This document shows positions 35,119-44,320 of a stretch of DNA of 64,000 nucleotides, piece by piece. The stretch spans positions 124,001 through 188,000 of the forward strand of contig CAWBYA010000006.1 in NCBI GenBank assembly GCA_963792895.1, given 5' to 3'. Every line of letters begins with the position of its first letter. The first letter of the stretch is position 1. This DNA comes from UBA6912 sp963792895 (GTDB lineage Bacteria > Actinomycetota > Acidimicrobiia > Spongiisociales > UBA5794). A program made the position numbers and the translations under genes. Under the pieces are notes generated by a model, which saw nothing but the letters and a program-made list of their open reading frames with translations, ran no database searches and was not told the DNA's origin.

Positions 35119-35688
35119 ATGGGAAAGGTGCACGAGCGTGTCGACGACCGTCTCGAGGCATGGATCGCCCGGCAGCCGGTGTTCTTCGTCGGCACGGCAC
35201 CCACGGAGGGCGGTCGTGTCAACATCTCGCCGAAGGGTCTCGACGGCACACTCGCCGTCGTCGATCCGCAAACGATCGCATACCTCGATCTCGGCGGCAG
35301 CGGCGCCGAGACGATCGCACACACGAGACAGAACGGGCGCATCACGCTCATGTTCTGCTCGTTCGCCGGCCCGCCGCGCATCGTGCGGATCTACGGAAAG
35401 GGTGACACCGTGTTTCCCGGCGACGTCGGTTACGAGTCGCTCCGCAAGCACTTCGCCGACTTCCGAGCCCGAAACATCGTCCGGATCCGGGTCGACCACA
35501 TCGCAGACTCGTGCGGCTACGGCGTGCCGGAGATGGACCTCGTCGGCCAGCGCACGCGACTCATCGAGTGGATCGACAAACGCAGCGACGAGGACCTTGC
35601 GACCTACCGAGCCGAGAAGAACAGGCTGAGCATCGATGGACTTCCTGCGATCGACGTGAAGCCGACACTCGCCGGCACCGACGGGTAG
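35119..35688 (+). CDS. pyridoxamine 5'-phosphate oxidase-like FMN/F420-binding protein
   Basis: A 189-residue split-barrel protein with V-F-F-V-G-T-A, V-N-I-S-P-K-G and the F-S/C-S-F type strand (M-F-C-S-F-A-G-P-P-R-I-V-R-I-Y-G), the profile of PPOX-related flavin- or F420-binding proteins of Actinobacteria. ATG at 35119 follows GAGGGAG. It might reduce a quinone or bind heme-like cofactors; the substrate is not apparent. Single gene between metY and the acyl-CoA ligase. Confidence 0.85.
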   Translation: MGKVHERVDDRLEAWIARQPVFFVGTAPTEGGRVNISPKGLDGTLAVVDPQTIAYLDLGGSGAETIAHTRQNGRITLMFCSFAGPPRIVRIYGKGDTVFPGDVGYESLRKHFADFRARNIVRIRVDHIADSCGYGVPEMDLVGQRTRLIEWIDKRSDEDLATYRAEKNRLSIDGLPAIDVKPTLAGTDG

Positions 35689-35781
35689 CGTCCGCCTTCC
35701 CACGAAGGGCAGATCGGACCTGGCACGGTGCGAGGCGACTCCGGCACCATGCGTGAGGTTCATCGTGAGAGAGGAGCACCC

Positions 35782-37674
35782 TTGGGCTATCGCGAGGTGT
35801 ACGAGCAGTCGCTGACCGATCCGGACGGCTTCTGGGCCGAGGCCGCACATGCGATCGACTGGATCGAGCGGCCGACAACCGTGCTCGACGACTCGGCGGC
35901 GCCCATGTATCGGTGGTTCACCGGCGGAGTCCTGAACACGTGTCACAACGCCCTCGACCGCCACGTCGACGGGGGCAGGGCCGACCAGCTCGCACTCATC
36001 TACGACAGCCCTGTCACCGACACGGTCCGCTCGTACACGTATCGCGAACTCCGTGACGAGGTTGCCCGCCTCGCCGGTGCGCTCGCCGGCCTCGGCGTCG
36101 ACAAGGGCGACCGGGTCGTCATCTACATGCCGATGGTGCCGGAAGCGGCCATGGCAATGCTCGCGTGCGCTCGGATCGGGGCGATCCACTCGGTTGTCTT
36201 CGGGGGCTTCGCAGCCAAAGAACTGGCGACCCGCATCGACGACGCCAAGCCGAAGGTGATCCTCTCTGCGTCGTGCGGCATCGAGCCGGGCCGGGTTGTC
36301 GACTACAAACCCCTGCTCGACGGAGCGATCGACATCGCCACGCACCTGCCCGAGCATTGCCTCATTCTGCAGCGGCCCCAGTCGGTAGCGACGATGGTGG
36401 AGGGCCGGGACCTCGACTGGGACGAAGCGGTTGCGAATGCCGCCGCCGTCGACTGTGTGCCCGTCGCCGCCACCGACCCGCTCTACATCCTCTATACGTC
36501 GGGCACCACCGGCCAGCCCAAGGGCGTAGTCCGCGACAACGGCGGTCATGCGGTTGCGCTGGCGTGGTCGATGCGCAACCTGTACGGGGTCGAGCCCGGC
36601 GACGTGTACTGGGCGGCATCCGACGTCGGCTGGGTCGTCGGCCACTCCTACATCGTGTACGCCCCGCTCCTGCACGGGTGCACGACCGTTCTCTACGAAG
36701 GCAAGCCGGTCGGGACGCCTGATCCCGGCGCCTTCTGGAGGGTGATCTCTCAGCACGGCGTGAAAGTGCTGTTCACGGCGCCGACGGCGTTTCGTGCCAT
36801 CAAGCGGGACGACCCCGAGGGCCACCATCTGGAGCGGTACGACCTGTCGTCCTTCGGCACCCTCTTCCTCGCCGGTGAGCGCTGTGATCCCGACACCCTC
36901 CACTGGGCGGAAAGGGCCTTGGGCGTGCCCGTCATCGACCACTGGTGGCAGACGGAGAGCGGCTGGCCGATGGCGTGCAACCCGATGGGCATCGAGCCCT
37001 TGCCGGTGAAGCCGGGGTCACCGAGCGTGGCGGTACCCGGCTACGACATCCGTGCGCTCGACGACGAAGGGATCGAGGTCGAGACCGGCAAGATCGGCGC
37101 CATCGTCGTGAAGCTGCCGCTCCCGCCCGGCACCCTCCCCACGCTGTGGCACGCAGACGACCGTTTCCGAGCGTCGTACCTCGACCGGTACCCCGGGTAC
37201 TACCTCACCGCAGATGCGGGCTTCATCGACGAAGACGGGTACGTGTCGATCATGAGCCGCATCGACGACATCATCAACGTTGCCGGTCACCGGCTCTCCA
37301 CCGGCGCCATGGAGGAGGTCCTCGCAGAGCATCCGTCGGTTGCCGAGTGTGCGGTCGTCGGCGTGGCCGACCCACTCAAGGGTCAAGTACCGGTTGGTTT
37401 CGTTGTCCTCAAGGCAGGCGTCGACCGGGCCAACGGAGAGATCGAGGATGAGCTGATCGGGCTCGTTCGCGAACGGATCGGTCCCGTGGCGGCTTTCAAG
37501 CAGGCGCTCGTGGTGGATCGGCTGCCGAAGACCCGCTCAGGCAAGATCCTGCGCGGCACGATGCGCCAGATCGCTGATGGAAACGCGTGGAAGGTCCCGG
37601 CTACGATCGACGATCCTGCCATCCTCGATGAGATTGGCGAGGCGCTGGTGGATCGCGGATACCCCAGAAGCTGA
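35782..37674 (+). CDS. prpE: AMP-forming acyl-CoA synthetase, propionate-CoA ligase-like
   Basis: About 630 residues with N-terminal acetyl-CoA-synthetase-type region, the AMP-binding P-loop Y-T-S-G-T-T-G-Q-P-K-G, W-W-Q-T-E-S-G-W and the C-terminal lysine motif R-L-P-K-T-R-S-G-K-I-L-R-G. The overall order and W-A-A-S-D-V-G-W match PrpE/AcsA-type enzymes that load propionate or acetate onto CoA. TTG at 35782 is my choice because GAGAGAGGAG sits before it; an ATG at 35749 lacks a ribosome site. Substrate is inferred. Confidence 0.85.
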   Translation: MGYREVYEQSLTDPDGFWAEAAHAIDWIERPTTVLDDSAAPMYRWFTGGVLNTCHNALDRHVDGGRADQLALIYDSPVTDTVRSYTYRELRDEVARLAGALAGLGVDKGDRVVIYMPMVPEAAMAMLACARIGAIHSVVFGGFAAKELATRIDDAKPKVILSASCGIEPGRVVDYKPLLDGAIDIATHLPEHCLILQRPQSVATMVEGRDLDWDEAVANAAAVDCVPVAATDPLYILYTSGTTGQPKGVVRDNGGHAVALAWSMRNLYGVEPGDVYWAASDVGWVVGHSYIVYAPLLHGCTTVLYEGKPVGTPDPGAFWRVISQHGVKVLFTAPTAFRAIKRDDPEGHHLERYDLSSFGTLFLAGERCDPDTLHWAERALGVPVIDHWWQTESGWPMACNPMGIEPLPVKPGSPSVAVPGYDIRALDDEGIEVETGKIGAIVVKLPLPPGTLPTLWHADDRFRASYLDRYPGYYLTADAGFIDEDGYVSIMSRIDDIINVAGHRLSTGAMEEVLAEHPSVAECAVVGVADPLKGQVPVGFVVLKAGVDRANGEIEDELIGLVRERIGPVAAFKQALVVDRLPKTRSGKILRGTMRQIADGNAWKVPATIDDPAILDEIGEALVDRGYPRS

Positions 37675-37696
37675 ACGCCGGAGCGATCGCCCCCTT

Positions 37697-37717
37697 CCGA
37701 TCCACGGCACGGATCGG
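37697..37717. terminator. shared terminator-like hairpin between convergent genes
   Basis: CCGATCC and GGATCGG form a perfect 7-bp stem with a 7-base loop 23 bases after the acyl-CoA ligase stop; the minus-strand polysaccharide operon ends about 150 bases away. No T-tract. The region 37718-37863 otherwise holds no gene. Confidence 0.5.
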
Positions 37718-37863
37718 CCGACGGCCGCGACCACCGGCGCCTCGCCCCTCGGGGAAGGTCACGAATCGACACGAGAAGCTCGGTGTGCGGCGGCACAGCG
37801 GGTAGCACATGGAAAGGCACGGATCCGCGAGTGACGAGTCGACCGACCTCCGGGGCAGACCGA

Positions 37864-40188
37864 TCACAGCGAGCGGAGCACCTCGTCGACGTTGCGAGCC
37901 ATCCACAGCCATGATCTCCGGTAGCGGGTCGACTTCCGTACGTTCGACGAGACGTGGCGCAGCCACGTCAGGAGGATCACGACGCGCTCGGCCTGTTCTG
38001 CACCATCGAGCATCGGCGGCGCCAGGGAGAGGGCCGTACGCTCGGCGTCGTTCCACTCCGGATCTGCGAGCGCATCGACAACCACCTGGCCGAATTGCCT
38101 GCCATCGGTGAGCACGCGAGCCGTCAGCACCAGGTGGCCGAAGTCGAGGTGCGGCAAGCCGTGACGATCGGTCTGGCCCCAATCCACGATGCCCGTGATC
38201 TGGTGGTCACCGTCCACCAAGAGGTTTCCGAGCCAGTAATCGCCATGGATCCAGCTCTCGGTCACGGTGGTGCCGAGGAGCCGCCTCTCCAGCTCCGCCC
38301 CGAGGGCATCGAGCCGGCCCTCTCGCCTCCGCTGCCCGGGTCCCTCGAGCAGGCGTGCGACGTCGGCGAGCGGCTCGCCGACCCAGTGATGCAGGGTTGC
38401 CGCATCCGCCACACGGACCGTCGCCGTTGCGCGATGGAGCGGTGCGATCGCCTGCGCAGCCGCAAGGATGAGCCGCTCTGTTGCCTCGACAGACACGGCA
38501 ACGCCTCTCGCATCCTGCCCCTCCAGGCGATCCTCGATGAAGAATGCGAGCTCACTCGCTCCGCCGGTGGCGAGTATCTGCGGCACGAGCCGGGGCCAGT
38601 CTCCGAGTCCGGAGAGGCGATGGAGATCGTCGATGGCTGCAGCTTCGGCAAGCAGACCGGGGGATGCCGCAGGCTCGGCCGCGAGTTTGACGACCGCGGG
38701 CGCTTCCCCATCGTCGGTCTCGAGCGATGCCACCACGATCTCGAGGTCGGTGGGGAGGTGGCCGGCGACGTGCCAGCGTCTGCCACCGCTCGCAGGCTCG
38801 GCCTCGACGGCTTCGAGCAGTGCGGGGAGGCGAGCGGCGGCGTCCGTGCTCCGACGGCCGAGGCGGCGGCTTGGTCCGAGCGCAGCTGAAAGCCGTGACA
38901 CGAAGCCGTGATCGGTGACGAAGGGCATCCACAGAGACCGCATCTCACCGGCGAGCAGTCCAACCGCGAGGAGGGTCTCGGCGATGAGCCATGCCCACCC
39001 GACGCCGACGACACCCCAGCGAGGCAGCAACGCTGCGGTGAGACCGATGACGAGCGCTCCGAGCAGTCCGTGCAGCACCATGAGCGCCCTCATTCGGCGC
39101 TCGACCCTTGCGATCGAAACGTAGGTCGACACAATGACGTTGGGAATCGCCGACAGGGCGAGAAGCCGCAGGGTCGCCGACGCCTCCCTTGCGTAGTCGG
39201 CGCCGAACACCGACAGGACCAGTGGCGCAGCGACCACCAGGACCAGCACCGCAGGCACGATGAGCGCCCCCGTCTGCACGATCACACGCCGGCTGTAGGC
39301 GACGAGCTTGGCCGGTTCGAGCGCTCCTTCGGTGATCAGCGAGACACCCATGCTCCGGCTGACGAGGTAGAGGGTGTAGGCGATGGTCCACGCCAGGTAG
39401 AAGTAGGCGTTCGCCTCCGCACCCGCAAGCTCGAGCACGACAATCGGCAGGAGGTTCGTCGTCGCCATCCACAGCAGGGAGGCGAAGTAGTCCGCACCGG
39501 CGAAGCGGGCGACGTCCCTGGCTCCATGAGCAGGCCCGGATGCGTGCGTTCCCGCAACGTGCTCCGGAATCGCCTTACGGAAGATGAGGTAGTTGACAGG
39601 GATGATCAGCACGATCAGCGGCAGCGTCCACGACGCAAAGATGGCTGCACCGCTCGACAATCCGGCCAGCGCGATGATGAGGACGATCTTGGCGACCCCG
39701 TACACCCCGTTCTCGATGGGGATCCACGTGGCACGGCGCAGCCCGGCGAGCGCCGAATCCTGGAGGACGAACACGGTCCACACCATCGTGGCTGCCGTGA
39801 ACCCGATCACAGCGAGGGTCGAGGACCGCACCACGTCGAGACCCGGAGACCACACGTCGACACCTGCGATGAAGACGAGTGCGCCGACAGCGGACAGTGG
39901 CACACTCACGGCGTAGGCGCCCACGAGCAAGCGGCTCGCTCCTGCCCCGGCAGACGGCAGAAAACGGTTGAGCGCGTTGTTGAGGTTGAGCCCGGCGAGG
40001 GACGTCAGGAACGTCATCGCAGCGATCAGCGCGGAGCCGATGCCCACTTCTGCGGTTCCGAACAGGCGGGCGGCAAGCACCCAGTAGCCGGCACCGAGCA
40101 CCGAGGTGATGATCGTGTTCGCCGCCAACGCATAGGCGTTGCGAAACAGCGGCACCTGGAGATGGGCGGTGAGCCGCGAGGCGGTCAT
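37864..40188 (-). CDS. polysaccharide flippase fused to an APH-like kinase domain
   Basis: A 774-residue protein. Residues about 1-440 are a multi-pass membrane unit of the polysaccharide-export (MOP/PST) type. Residues about 490-774 form an aminoglycoside-phosphotransferase-like kinase with catalytic H-G-D-Y-W-L-G-N near residue 644 and I-V-D-W-G metal-binding motif. The ATG at 40188 overlaps the preceding GH16 stop by 4 bases. Fusing a flippase to a small-molecule kinase is not a familiar architecture; the kinase might phosphorylate a sugar lipid or headgroup being exported. Function is inferred. Confidence 0.85.
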   Translation of the reverse strand: MTASRLTAHLQVPLFRNAYALAANTIITSVLGAGYWVLAARLFGTAEVGIGSALIAAMTFLTSLAGLNLNNALNRFLPSAGAGASRLLVGAYAVSVPLSAVGALVFIAGVDVWSPGLDVVRSSTLAVIGFTAATMVWTVFVLQDSALAGLRRATWIPIENGVYGVAKIVLIIALAGLSSGAAIFASWTLPLIVLIIPVNYLIFRKAIPEHVAGTHASGPAHGARDVARFAGADYFASLLWMATTNLLPIVVLELAGAEANAYFYLAWTIAYTLYLVSRSMGVSLITEGALEPAKLVAYSRRVIVQTGALIVPAVLVLVVAAPLVLSVFGADYAREASATLRLLALSAIPNVIVSTYVSIARVERRMRALMVLHGLLGALVIGLTAALLPRWGVVGVGWAWLIAETLLAVGLLAGEMRSLWMPFVTDHGFVSRLSAALGPSRRLGRRSTDAAARLPALLEAVEAEPASGGRRWHVAGHLPTDLEIVVASLETDDGEAPAVVKLAAEPAASPGLLAEAAAIDDLHRLSGLGDWPRLVPQILATGGASELAFFIEDRLEGQDARGVAVSVEATERLILAAAQAIAPLHRATATVRVADAATLHHWVGEPLADVARLLEGPGQRRREGRLDALGAELERRLLGTTVTESWIHGDYWLGNLLVDGDHQITGIVDWGQTDRHGLPHLDFGHLVLTARVLTDGRQFGQVVVDALADPEWNDAERTALSLAPPMLDGAEQAERVVILLTWLRHVSSNVRKSTRYRRSWLWMARNVDEVLRSL

Positions 40189-41045
40189 TGCCCCGATGGC
40201 TGCCAGATGCGCACGTAGTCGATCAGGTAGGAGCTCGGAAACGGCGTCGTCGCATCGGGAGCGCCGGGATAGTCGCCCCCAACGGCGAGATTCAGGATCA
40301 CGTACATCGGCTCGTTCGAGATCACGCCGGGATCGTCGACCCACCATTTGGCGACGCCATCGAGATACCACACGATGCGCTCAGGCGACCAGTCGACGGA
40401 ATAGGTGTGCCAACCCGCGCTGAGGTCGGCGGCGGGCACTCGCTCGCCCACACTCTCCTTGTCACCATCCACGATGTAGTGGTAGTGGACCCGCAGCGTT
40501 GACGTGTCGTGGCCGAGGACCTCCATGACGTCGATCTCGGGGCGTGACTCATGATCGAGCGGCAGCAGCCAGAAGGCGGGCCACAACCCTTGCCCTGCCG
40601 GGAGCTGGGCCCTGATCTCGACCCTGCCGTAGGTGAAGGCGAACCGTGGCGGCTCGTCTTGATCGGACGTGTCCCGGCCGGTGGTCACCATGCCGGACGT
40701 GTAGTCCAGTTGCTCGCCGTCGGACGTCACCACAGCTTCGCGTCTGGCCGTGAGGCGCAGCACTCCATCGCCGACGCCCACGTTGTCCGGTTGGTACCAC
40801 TCGAGCTCTCCGTTCGTGCCGATCTTGCACCCATCGACGCCCCACCAGTAGCACGTGGTCCAACTGCCCGGCTCGAGAACGCCGTGATCGAACTCGTCCT
40901 CGAACACCAGACGCCAACCACCGCCGTCGAGGTCGGCGACGCCGTCGGGCAGGATCGGCACCGCAATGCTCGACCCGCCCAGCAGCAGCGTCAGCGCCAC
41001 CAAGGCCGCGGCGGCGAGCATTCTCGGCAGACTGCGCTCACGCAT
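40185..41045 (-). CDS. secreted glycoside hydrolase family 16 enzyme
   Basis: A 286-residue beta-glucanase-like enzyme with an N-terminal signal-like hydrophobic segment (L-A-A-A-A-L-V-A-L-T-L-L) and GH16 catalytic motif P-E-I-D-V-M-E-V-L-G, where both glutamates and the aspartate are present. GH16 enzymes cleave beta-1,3/1,4-glucans, carrageenan-type or similar chains. The ATG at 41045 overlaps the upstream gene by eight bases. In an exopolysaccharide operon it may release or trim the product. Confidence 0.9.
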   Translation of the reverse strand: MRERSLPRMLAAAALVALTLLLGGSSIAVPILPDGVADLDGGGWRLVFEDEFDHGVLEPGSWTTCYWWGVDGCKIGTNGELEWYQPDNVGVGDGVLRLTARREAVVTSDGEQLDYTSGMVTTGRDTSDQDEPPRFAFTYGRVEIRAQLPAGQGLWPAFWLLPLDHESRPEIDVMEVLGHDTSTLRVHYHYIVDGDKESVGERVPAADLSAGWHTYSVDWSPERIVWYLDGVAKWWVDDPGVISNEPMYVILNLAVGGDYPGAPDATTPFPSSYLIDYVRIWQPSGQ

Positions 41046-42090
41046 CGCGGAAGCCCACGACGCGCTTGACGGCACTGCGCAGGGCATGGTCGGCGGCCGT
41101 CAGCGGCACGCGCTCGATTCGGTAGAGCGCATAGTCGAACGCCTGGGCCCCGAACTTCTCCTTGAAGTGCGCCAACGACGTTGACGTCCCGGACTCCCCC
41201 ATGTGGTAACTGCCGCAGCCGGATTCGCACGCCTCTCGGATCGCCACCCACTGCAGCAGGTCGTTCGGGCTCGCCTTATTTCCGACCTCGATGTCCATCG
41301 CACCGCGCGTGTAATGGGCATTGGCGCCCACCAGCACGAGGATCGTTGCCGCCGGCCGACCTTCGTAGAAAGCAACATACAAACGGAACGAATCGTCGAG
41401 GATGCGCGCCATCGCTTCGAACTTGCGCCGCGGGTCGCGCAGCTTGCCACGGGAGCGCGCCATCCACGGTGGCTCATGGGAACGCTCGGCCCACCGATCG
41501 AAAGACTTGAGCAGGAGGTCATAGAAGACGGGGATCAGCGAACCATCCGTGTCCCTCACCACCTCGACACCCATGCGCTCGGCACGCCTGGCGTTGCGAC
41601 GTGCTTCGCTACCAAAGCGGGTGTTCCACACGACGTCCGCGCCCCCGGCGAGATCGAGCACGTGCGCTCGTTTGGGGAGTACGACGAGGTCGTTGCGTCC
41701 CGATGCGGCATCCTGCCACGCCGCTGCCAGCAACGGGTTGGGACGCACAGCAGTTGCCACTGCTGGCAGGCCCGCAAGGTCCGCCAGCACTGCGTGAATG
41801 TCGTCGGCCGTCGGCCCGCCGGGAGCGATGAGGCCTCCCATACCCCAGCCCTCCCCGTACGATGCGTGAGGGCTCCGTTCGCCGACGCCGCTGCGGCGCG
41901 CCATCGGGAGGACGAGCTCTCGCCCGTCATCCGCCACGTAATAGCGGCTGGCGTCGACCCAGCGACCCGATGCGGCCATGACGTCGGTCCACTGCGGGGA
42001 CTGGGTCACGAGCGCGAAAGGGTCGGCTGCCATGAGGCGCTGCCACGCGTTGCGAGGAGCAGGGGTGTGAACGGCAGCGATCGTGGTCAT
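41038..42090 (-). CDS. FemAB/BioF2-like GNAT-fold transferase
   Basis: A 350-residue protein with a GNAT-like fold of the peptidoglycan FemAB or BioF2 type: W-G-M-G-G-L, then R-N-A-R-R-A-E, and A-A-T-I-L-V-L-V-G. Such enzymes transfer acyl or aminoacyl groups and often sit in exopolysaccharide clusters. It overlaps both neighbours, by 8 bases with GH16 and 4 bases with the deacetylase. Substrate unknown. Confidence 0.85.
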   Translation of the reverse strand: MTTIAAVHTPAPRNAWQRLMAADPFALVTQSPQWTDVMAASGRWVDASRYYVADDGRELVLPMARRSGVGERSPHASYGEGWGMGGLIAPGGPTADDIHAVLADLAGLPAVATAVRPNPLLAAAWQDAASGRNDLVVLPKRAHVLDLAGGADVVWNTRFGSEARRNARRAERMGVEVVRDTDGSLIPVFYDLLLKSFDRWAERSHEPPWMARSRGKLRDPRRKFEAMARILDDSFRLYVAFYEGRPAATILVLVGANAHYTRGAMDIEVGNKASPNDLLQWVAIREACESGCGSYHMGESGTSTSLAHFKEKFGAQAFDYALYRIERVPLTAADHALRSAVKRVVGFRDA

Positions 42091-42926
42091 CGGCCGGCAT
42101 CCTCAACGAGCAAGGGCGCCGGCACATGGGCGGCATCCATCCCGGTGGCGAGGCGGGCCTTCCGCACCCAGCGCCATGCCCGGCGCTTCACTCCCGTCGG
42201 CTTGGGCCCCATCGGCAAGCCCTCACCGTGCAGCAACGCATCGAGGGCAGCCACGTCGGTGTCTGCCTCCACGATGATGCGGGCGAGCGAGTAGCGGTTG
42301 TCGGTGGGCGAGCTCATTGCGTGCTCGACCCCGCATGCGGCGACGAATCCCATGTCTCGAAGTGCGGACTGCAACGCGGGCGTCGAGTAGCCGTGGGGAT
42401 ACGCAAACGTGCTCACGGGGACGCCGAGCCGGCGCTCCAGGAGCCGGCGCCCTTCGGCGATGTCGGCAGCGGCCTCGTTCACCGGCAGCGTATCCATCTG
42501 GCGGTGGCTGAATCCATGCGCCGCGTACTCGACATCGTCGCCTGCCGCTGCTTCCAGGTCGGCCCAACTGAGCATGGGGCGGTCGGTCTCCCCTTCCCGA
42601 ATCAACCATTCGCTGGTCCCCCCGATGTAGCCGGAGGTGATGAACAACGTGGAGCAGAGACCGTGCTCGCGCAGTATGGGCAGCGCAGCCGTGCGGAAAT
42701 CGGCGTAGCCGTCGTCGAACGTGACGATGACGGGACGCTCGGGCATGTGCTCCGCGCCGTCGAGACAGCGCACAAAGGCATCGAGTCGCAGCGCAGCGTA
42801 TCCACGTTCAGCGAGGTGCCGGACGTGGGTCTGGAACCGCTCAGGAGTCACGGTCCAGCGCCGAAACTGCGCTGTGGCTTGCTCCGCGATGGAGTGGTAC
42901 ATGAGGATCGGCACGGCTGCGGGCAT
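42087..42926 (-). CDS. polysaccharide deacetylase (NodB-type)
   Basis: A 279-residue carbohydrate esterase 4-like protein with the NodB motifs: T-F-D-D-G-Y (metal Asp), A-H-G-F-S-H (His-x3-His), and a C-terminal F-A-Y-P-H-G-Y. It likely deacetylates N-acetylated sugars in the nascent exopolysaccharide. ATG at 42926 has GAGG two bases upstream and is four bases after the preceding glycosyltransferase stop; no signal peptide is apparent. Confidence 0.9.
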   Translation of the reverse strand: MPAAVPILMYHSIAEQATAQFRRWTVTPERFQTHVRHLAERGYAALRLDAFVRCLDGAEHMPERPVIVTFDDGYADFRTAALPILREHGLCSTLFITSGYIGGTSEWLIREGETDRPMLSWADLEAAAGDDVEYAAHGFSHRQMDTLPVNEAAADIAEGRRLLERRLGVPVSTFAYPHGYSTPALQSALRDMGFVAACGVEHAMSSPTDNRYSLARIIVEADTDVAALDALLHGEGLPMGPKPTGVKRRAWRWVRKARLATGMDAAHVPAPLLVEDAGR

Positions 42927-42930
42927 GACC

Positions 42931-44244
42931 TCAGCCTCGATCGTCCGGGACGTGCACTGTTCCCTTGGTGCCCCGGCGCCGCCAGCGGGTCCGCACGTAG
43001 GCAAGGGGCCCAATCGCCATCCCGGCGAGCTCCCTGGCCCGCATGCCGGCCGGAAAATCCGGCGCCTGACGCTGGTTGCGGTCAGAGCTGCTCGAAACGG
43101 CATACCAGACGGCGCGCGGCGCTCGCGCAGCGAGCGAGAAGATCCGGGTCGGACGCTCGATCACGGTGCGGGTCAAGTAGGCAGTCAGGCCGGCACCGTA
43201 ACCGAAGACCTGGCGGCGCAATCCCTCCTCGGTTGACTGGTGATCATGACGCACCAGCGCCGCCGGCTCGTACACGAGTCGGTGGCCGCGAGTCACGACT
43301 TCGAAGAACGCTGCGAGGTCGTCGCCCCCGTACGCGCCGCTCCCCGTGCCCAGCGCAGCGTCGAATCCTCCCATCTCGCGGAGCACCTCGGCACGGAATG
43401 CCATGTTTGCCCCCGAGCCGAGCTTGCCTGCGGCGTAGGGGAACAACACGTCGTCGGGCCTGTTCACATCGAGGTCGAACACCCGCGTGACGAAGCCCTT
43501 CGAGAACCCCGCGTACCCCTCCAGCCACCACTGCGCCTGCGTGTCGAGCCGTGCCGGGACGATCATCCCCGTCACGCAGCCGACTTTGGGGTCGGTGAAT
43601 GGTGAGGCAAGATGCTCGAGCCAATGGGCGTCGACGACCACGTCGTCGTCCGTGAACGCCACGATCGGCCCAGCAGCAGTGGCGAGCCCGGCGTTGTGCG
43701 CAAGGCCGAGACCCGGGCGGTCCTCCCGTATCCCATGCACCCGCGGCTCGTGTGCGTATCGCTCTGCGATGAGTTTGGCGGTCTCGTCGGTCGACGGAGC
43801 GTTGTCCACCACCACGATGTCGAATGACGGGTAGTGCGAAGCGAGAAGGGCCTGGAGGCAACGGTCGAGCAGCGCCGCCCGGTCGCGAGTCGCCACAATC
43901 ACGGTCACGTGAGGCCGCTCCTCCAGATCCTCCATCTGCGCCGGTGGCGCACCGAGCCCCGCCACACCAAGCGGCTCGATCCTCCCGCGCCCGAGCTTCA
44001 CACCGTGCGCTCGAAGCGGCGCCTCGAGCGCACCCCAGATAGCTGCAGCGTGCTCCGCCGCGCCTGCCCCCTGCGGCGACAGCGGCAACGACACGACCCC
44101 GATGGCAGCATCGCCCCAGCGCACGTACGTGCACGCCTTTGCGTACGGCTGACCGGTGGGGCCGGGCAGGCCAACCACCGGCGGGATCGGCTGCGCGACA
44201 TCGACGACACCAACGAGCACAGGGACGAACCCCGGCGCTTCCAT
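42931..44244 (-). CDS. family 2 glycosyltransferase
   Basis: A 437-residue GT2 protein with A-T-R-D-R, D-N-A-P-S-T-D, D-D-D-V (metal-binding DxD-like) and a W-L-E-G-Y catalytic region, plus a C-terminal hydrophobic helix. It builds the polysaccharide from nucleotide sugars. ATG at 44244 is my choice; the upstream frame to 44388 would overlap the previous gene and has no support. Part of the 38-45 kb operon. Confidence 0.85.
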   Translation of the reverse strand: MEAPGFVPVLVGVVDVAQPIPPVVGLPGPTGQPYAKACTYVRWGDAAIGVVSLPLSPQGAGAAEHAAAIWGALEAPLRAHGVKLGRGRIEPLGVAGLGAPPAQMEDLEERPHVTVIVATRDRAALLDRCLQALLASHYPSFDIVVVDNAPSTDETAKLIAERYAHEPRVHGIREDRPGLGLAHNAGLATAAGPIVAFTDDDVVVDAHWLEHLASPFTDPKVGCVTGMIVPARLDTQAQWWLEGYAGFSKGFVTRVFDLDVNRPDDVLFPYAAGKLGSGANMAFRAEVLREMGGFDAALGTGSGAYGGDDLAAFFEVVTRGHRLVYEPAALVRHDHQSTEEGLRRQVFGYGAGLTAYLTRTVIERPTRIFSLAARAPRAVWYAVSSSSDRNQRQAPDFPAGMRARELAGMAIGPLAYVRTRWRRRGTKGTVHVPDDRG

Positions 44245-44320
44245 CTCGGTGGTAGAAGGACGCGAAACGGCCGCGGCGACGAAGCCGCCGAGAGGTGGTG
44301 GCCCGAATCGACGCACTATG

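Noticed and set aside
38908..40218. A + strand frame opposite the flippase gene
   Set aside because: Low-complexity Arg/Asp/His-rich shadow of a well-supported membrane protein.
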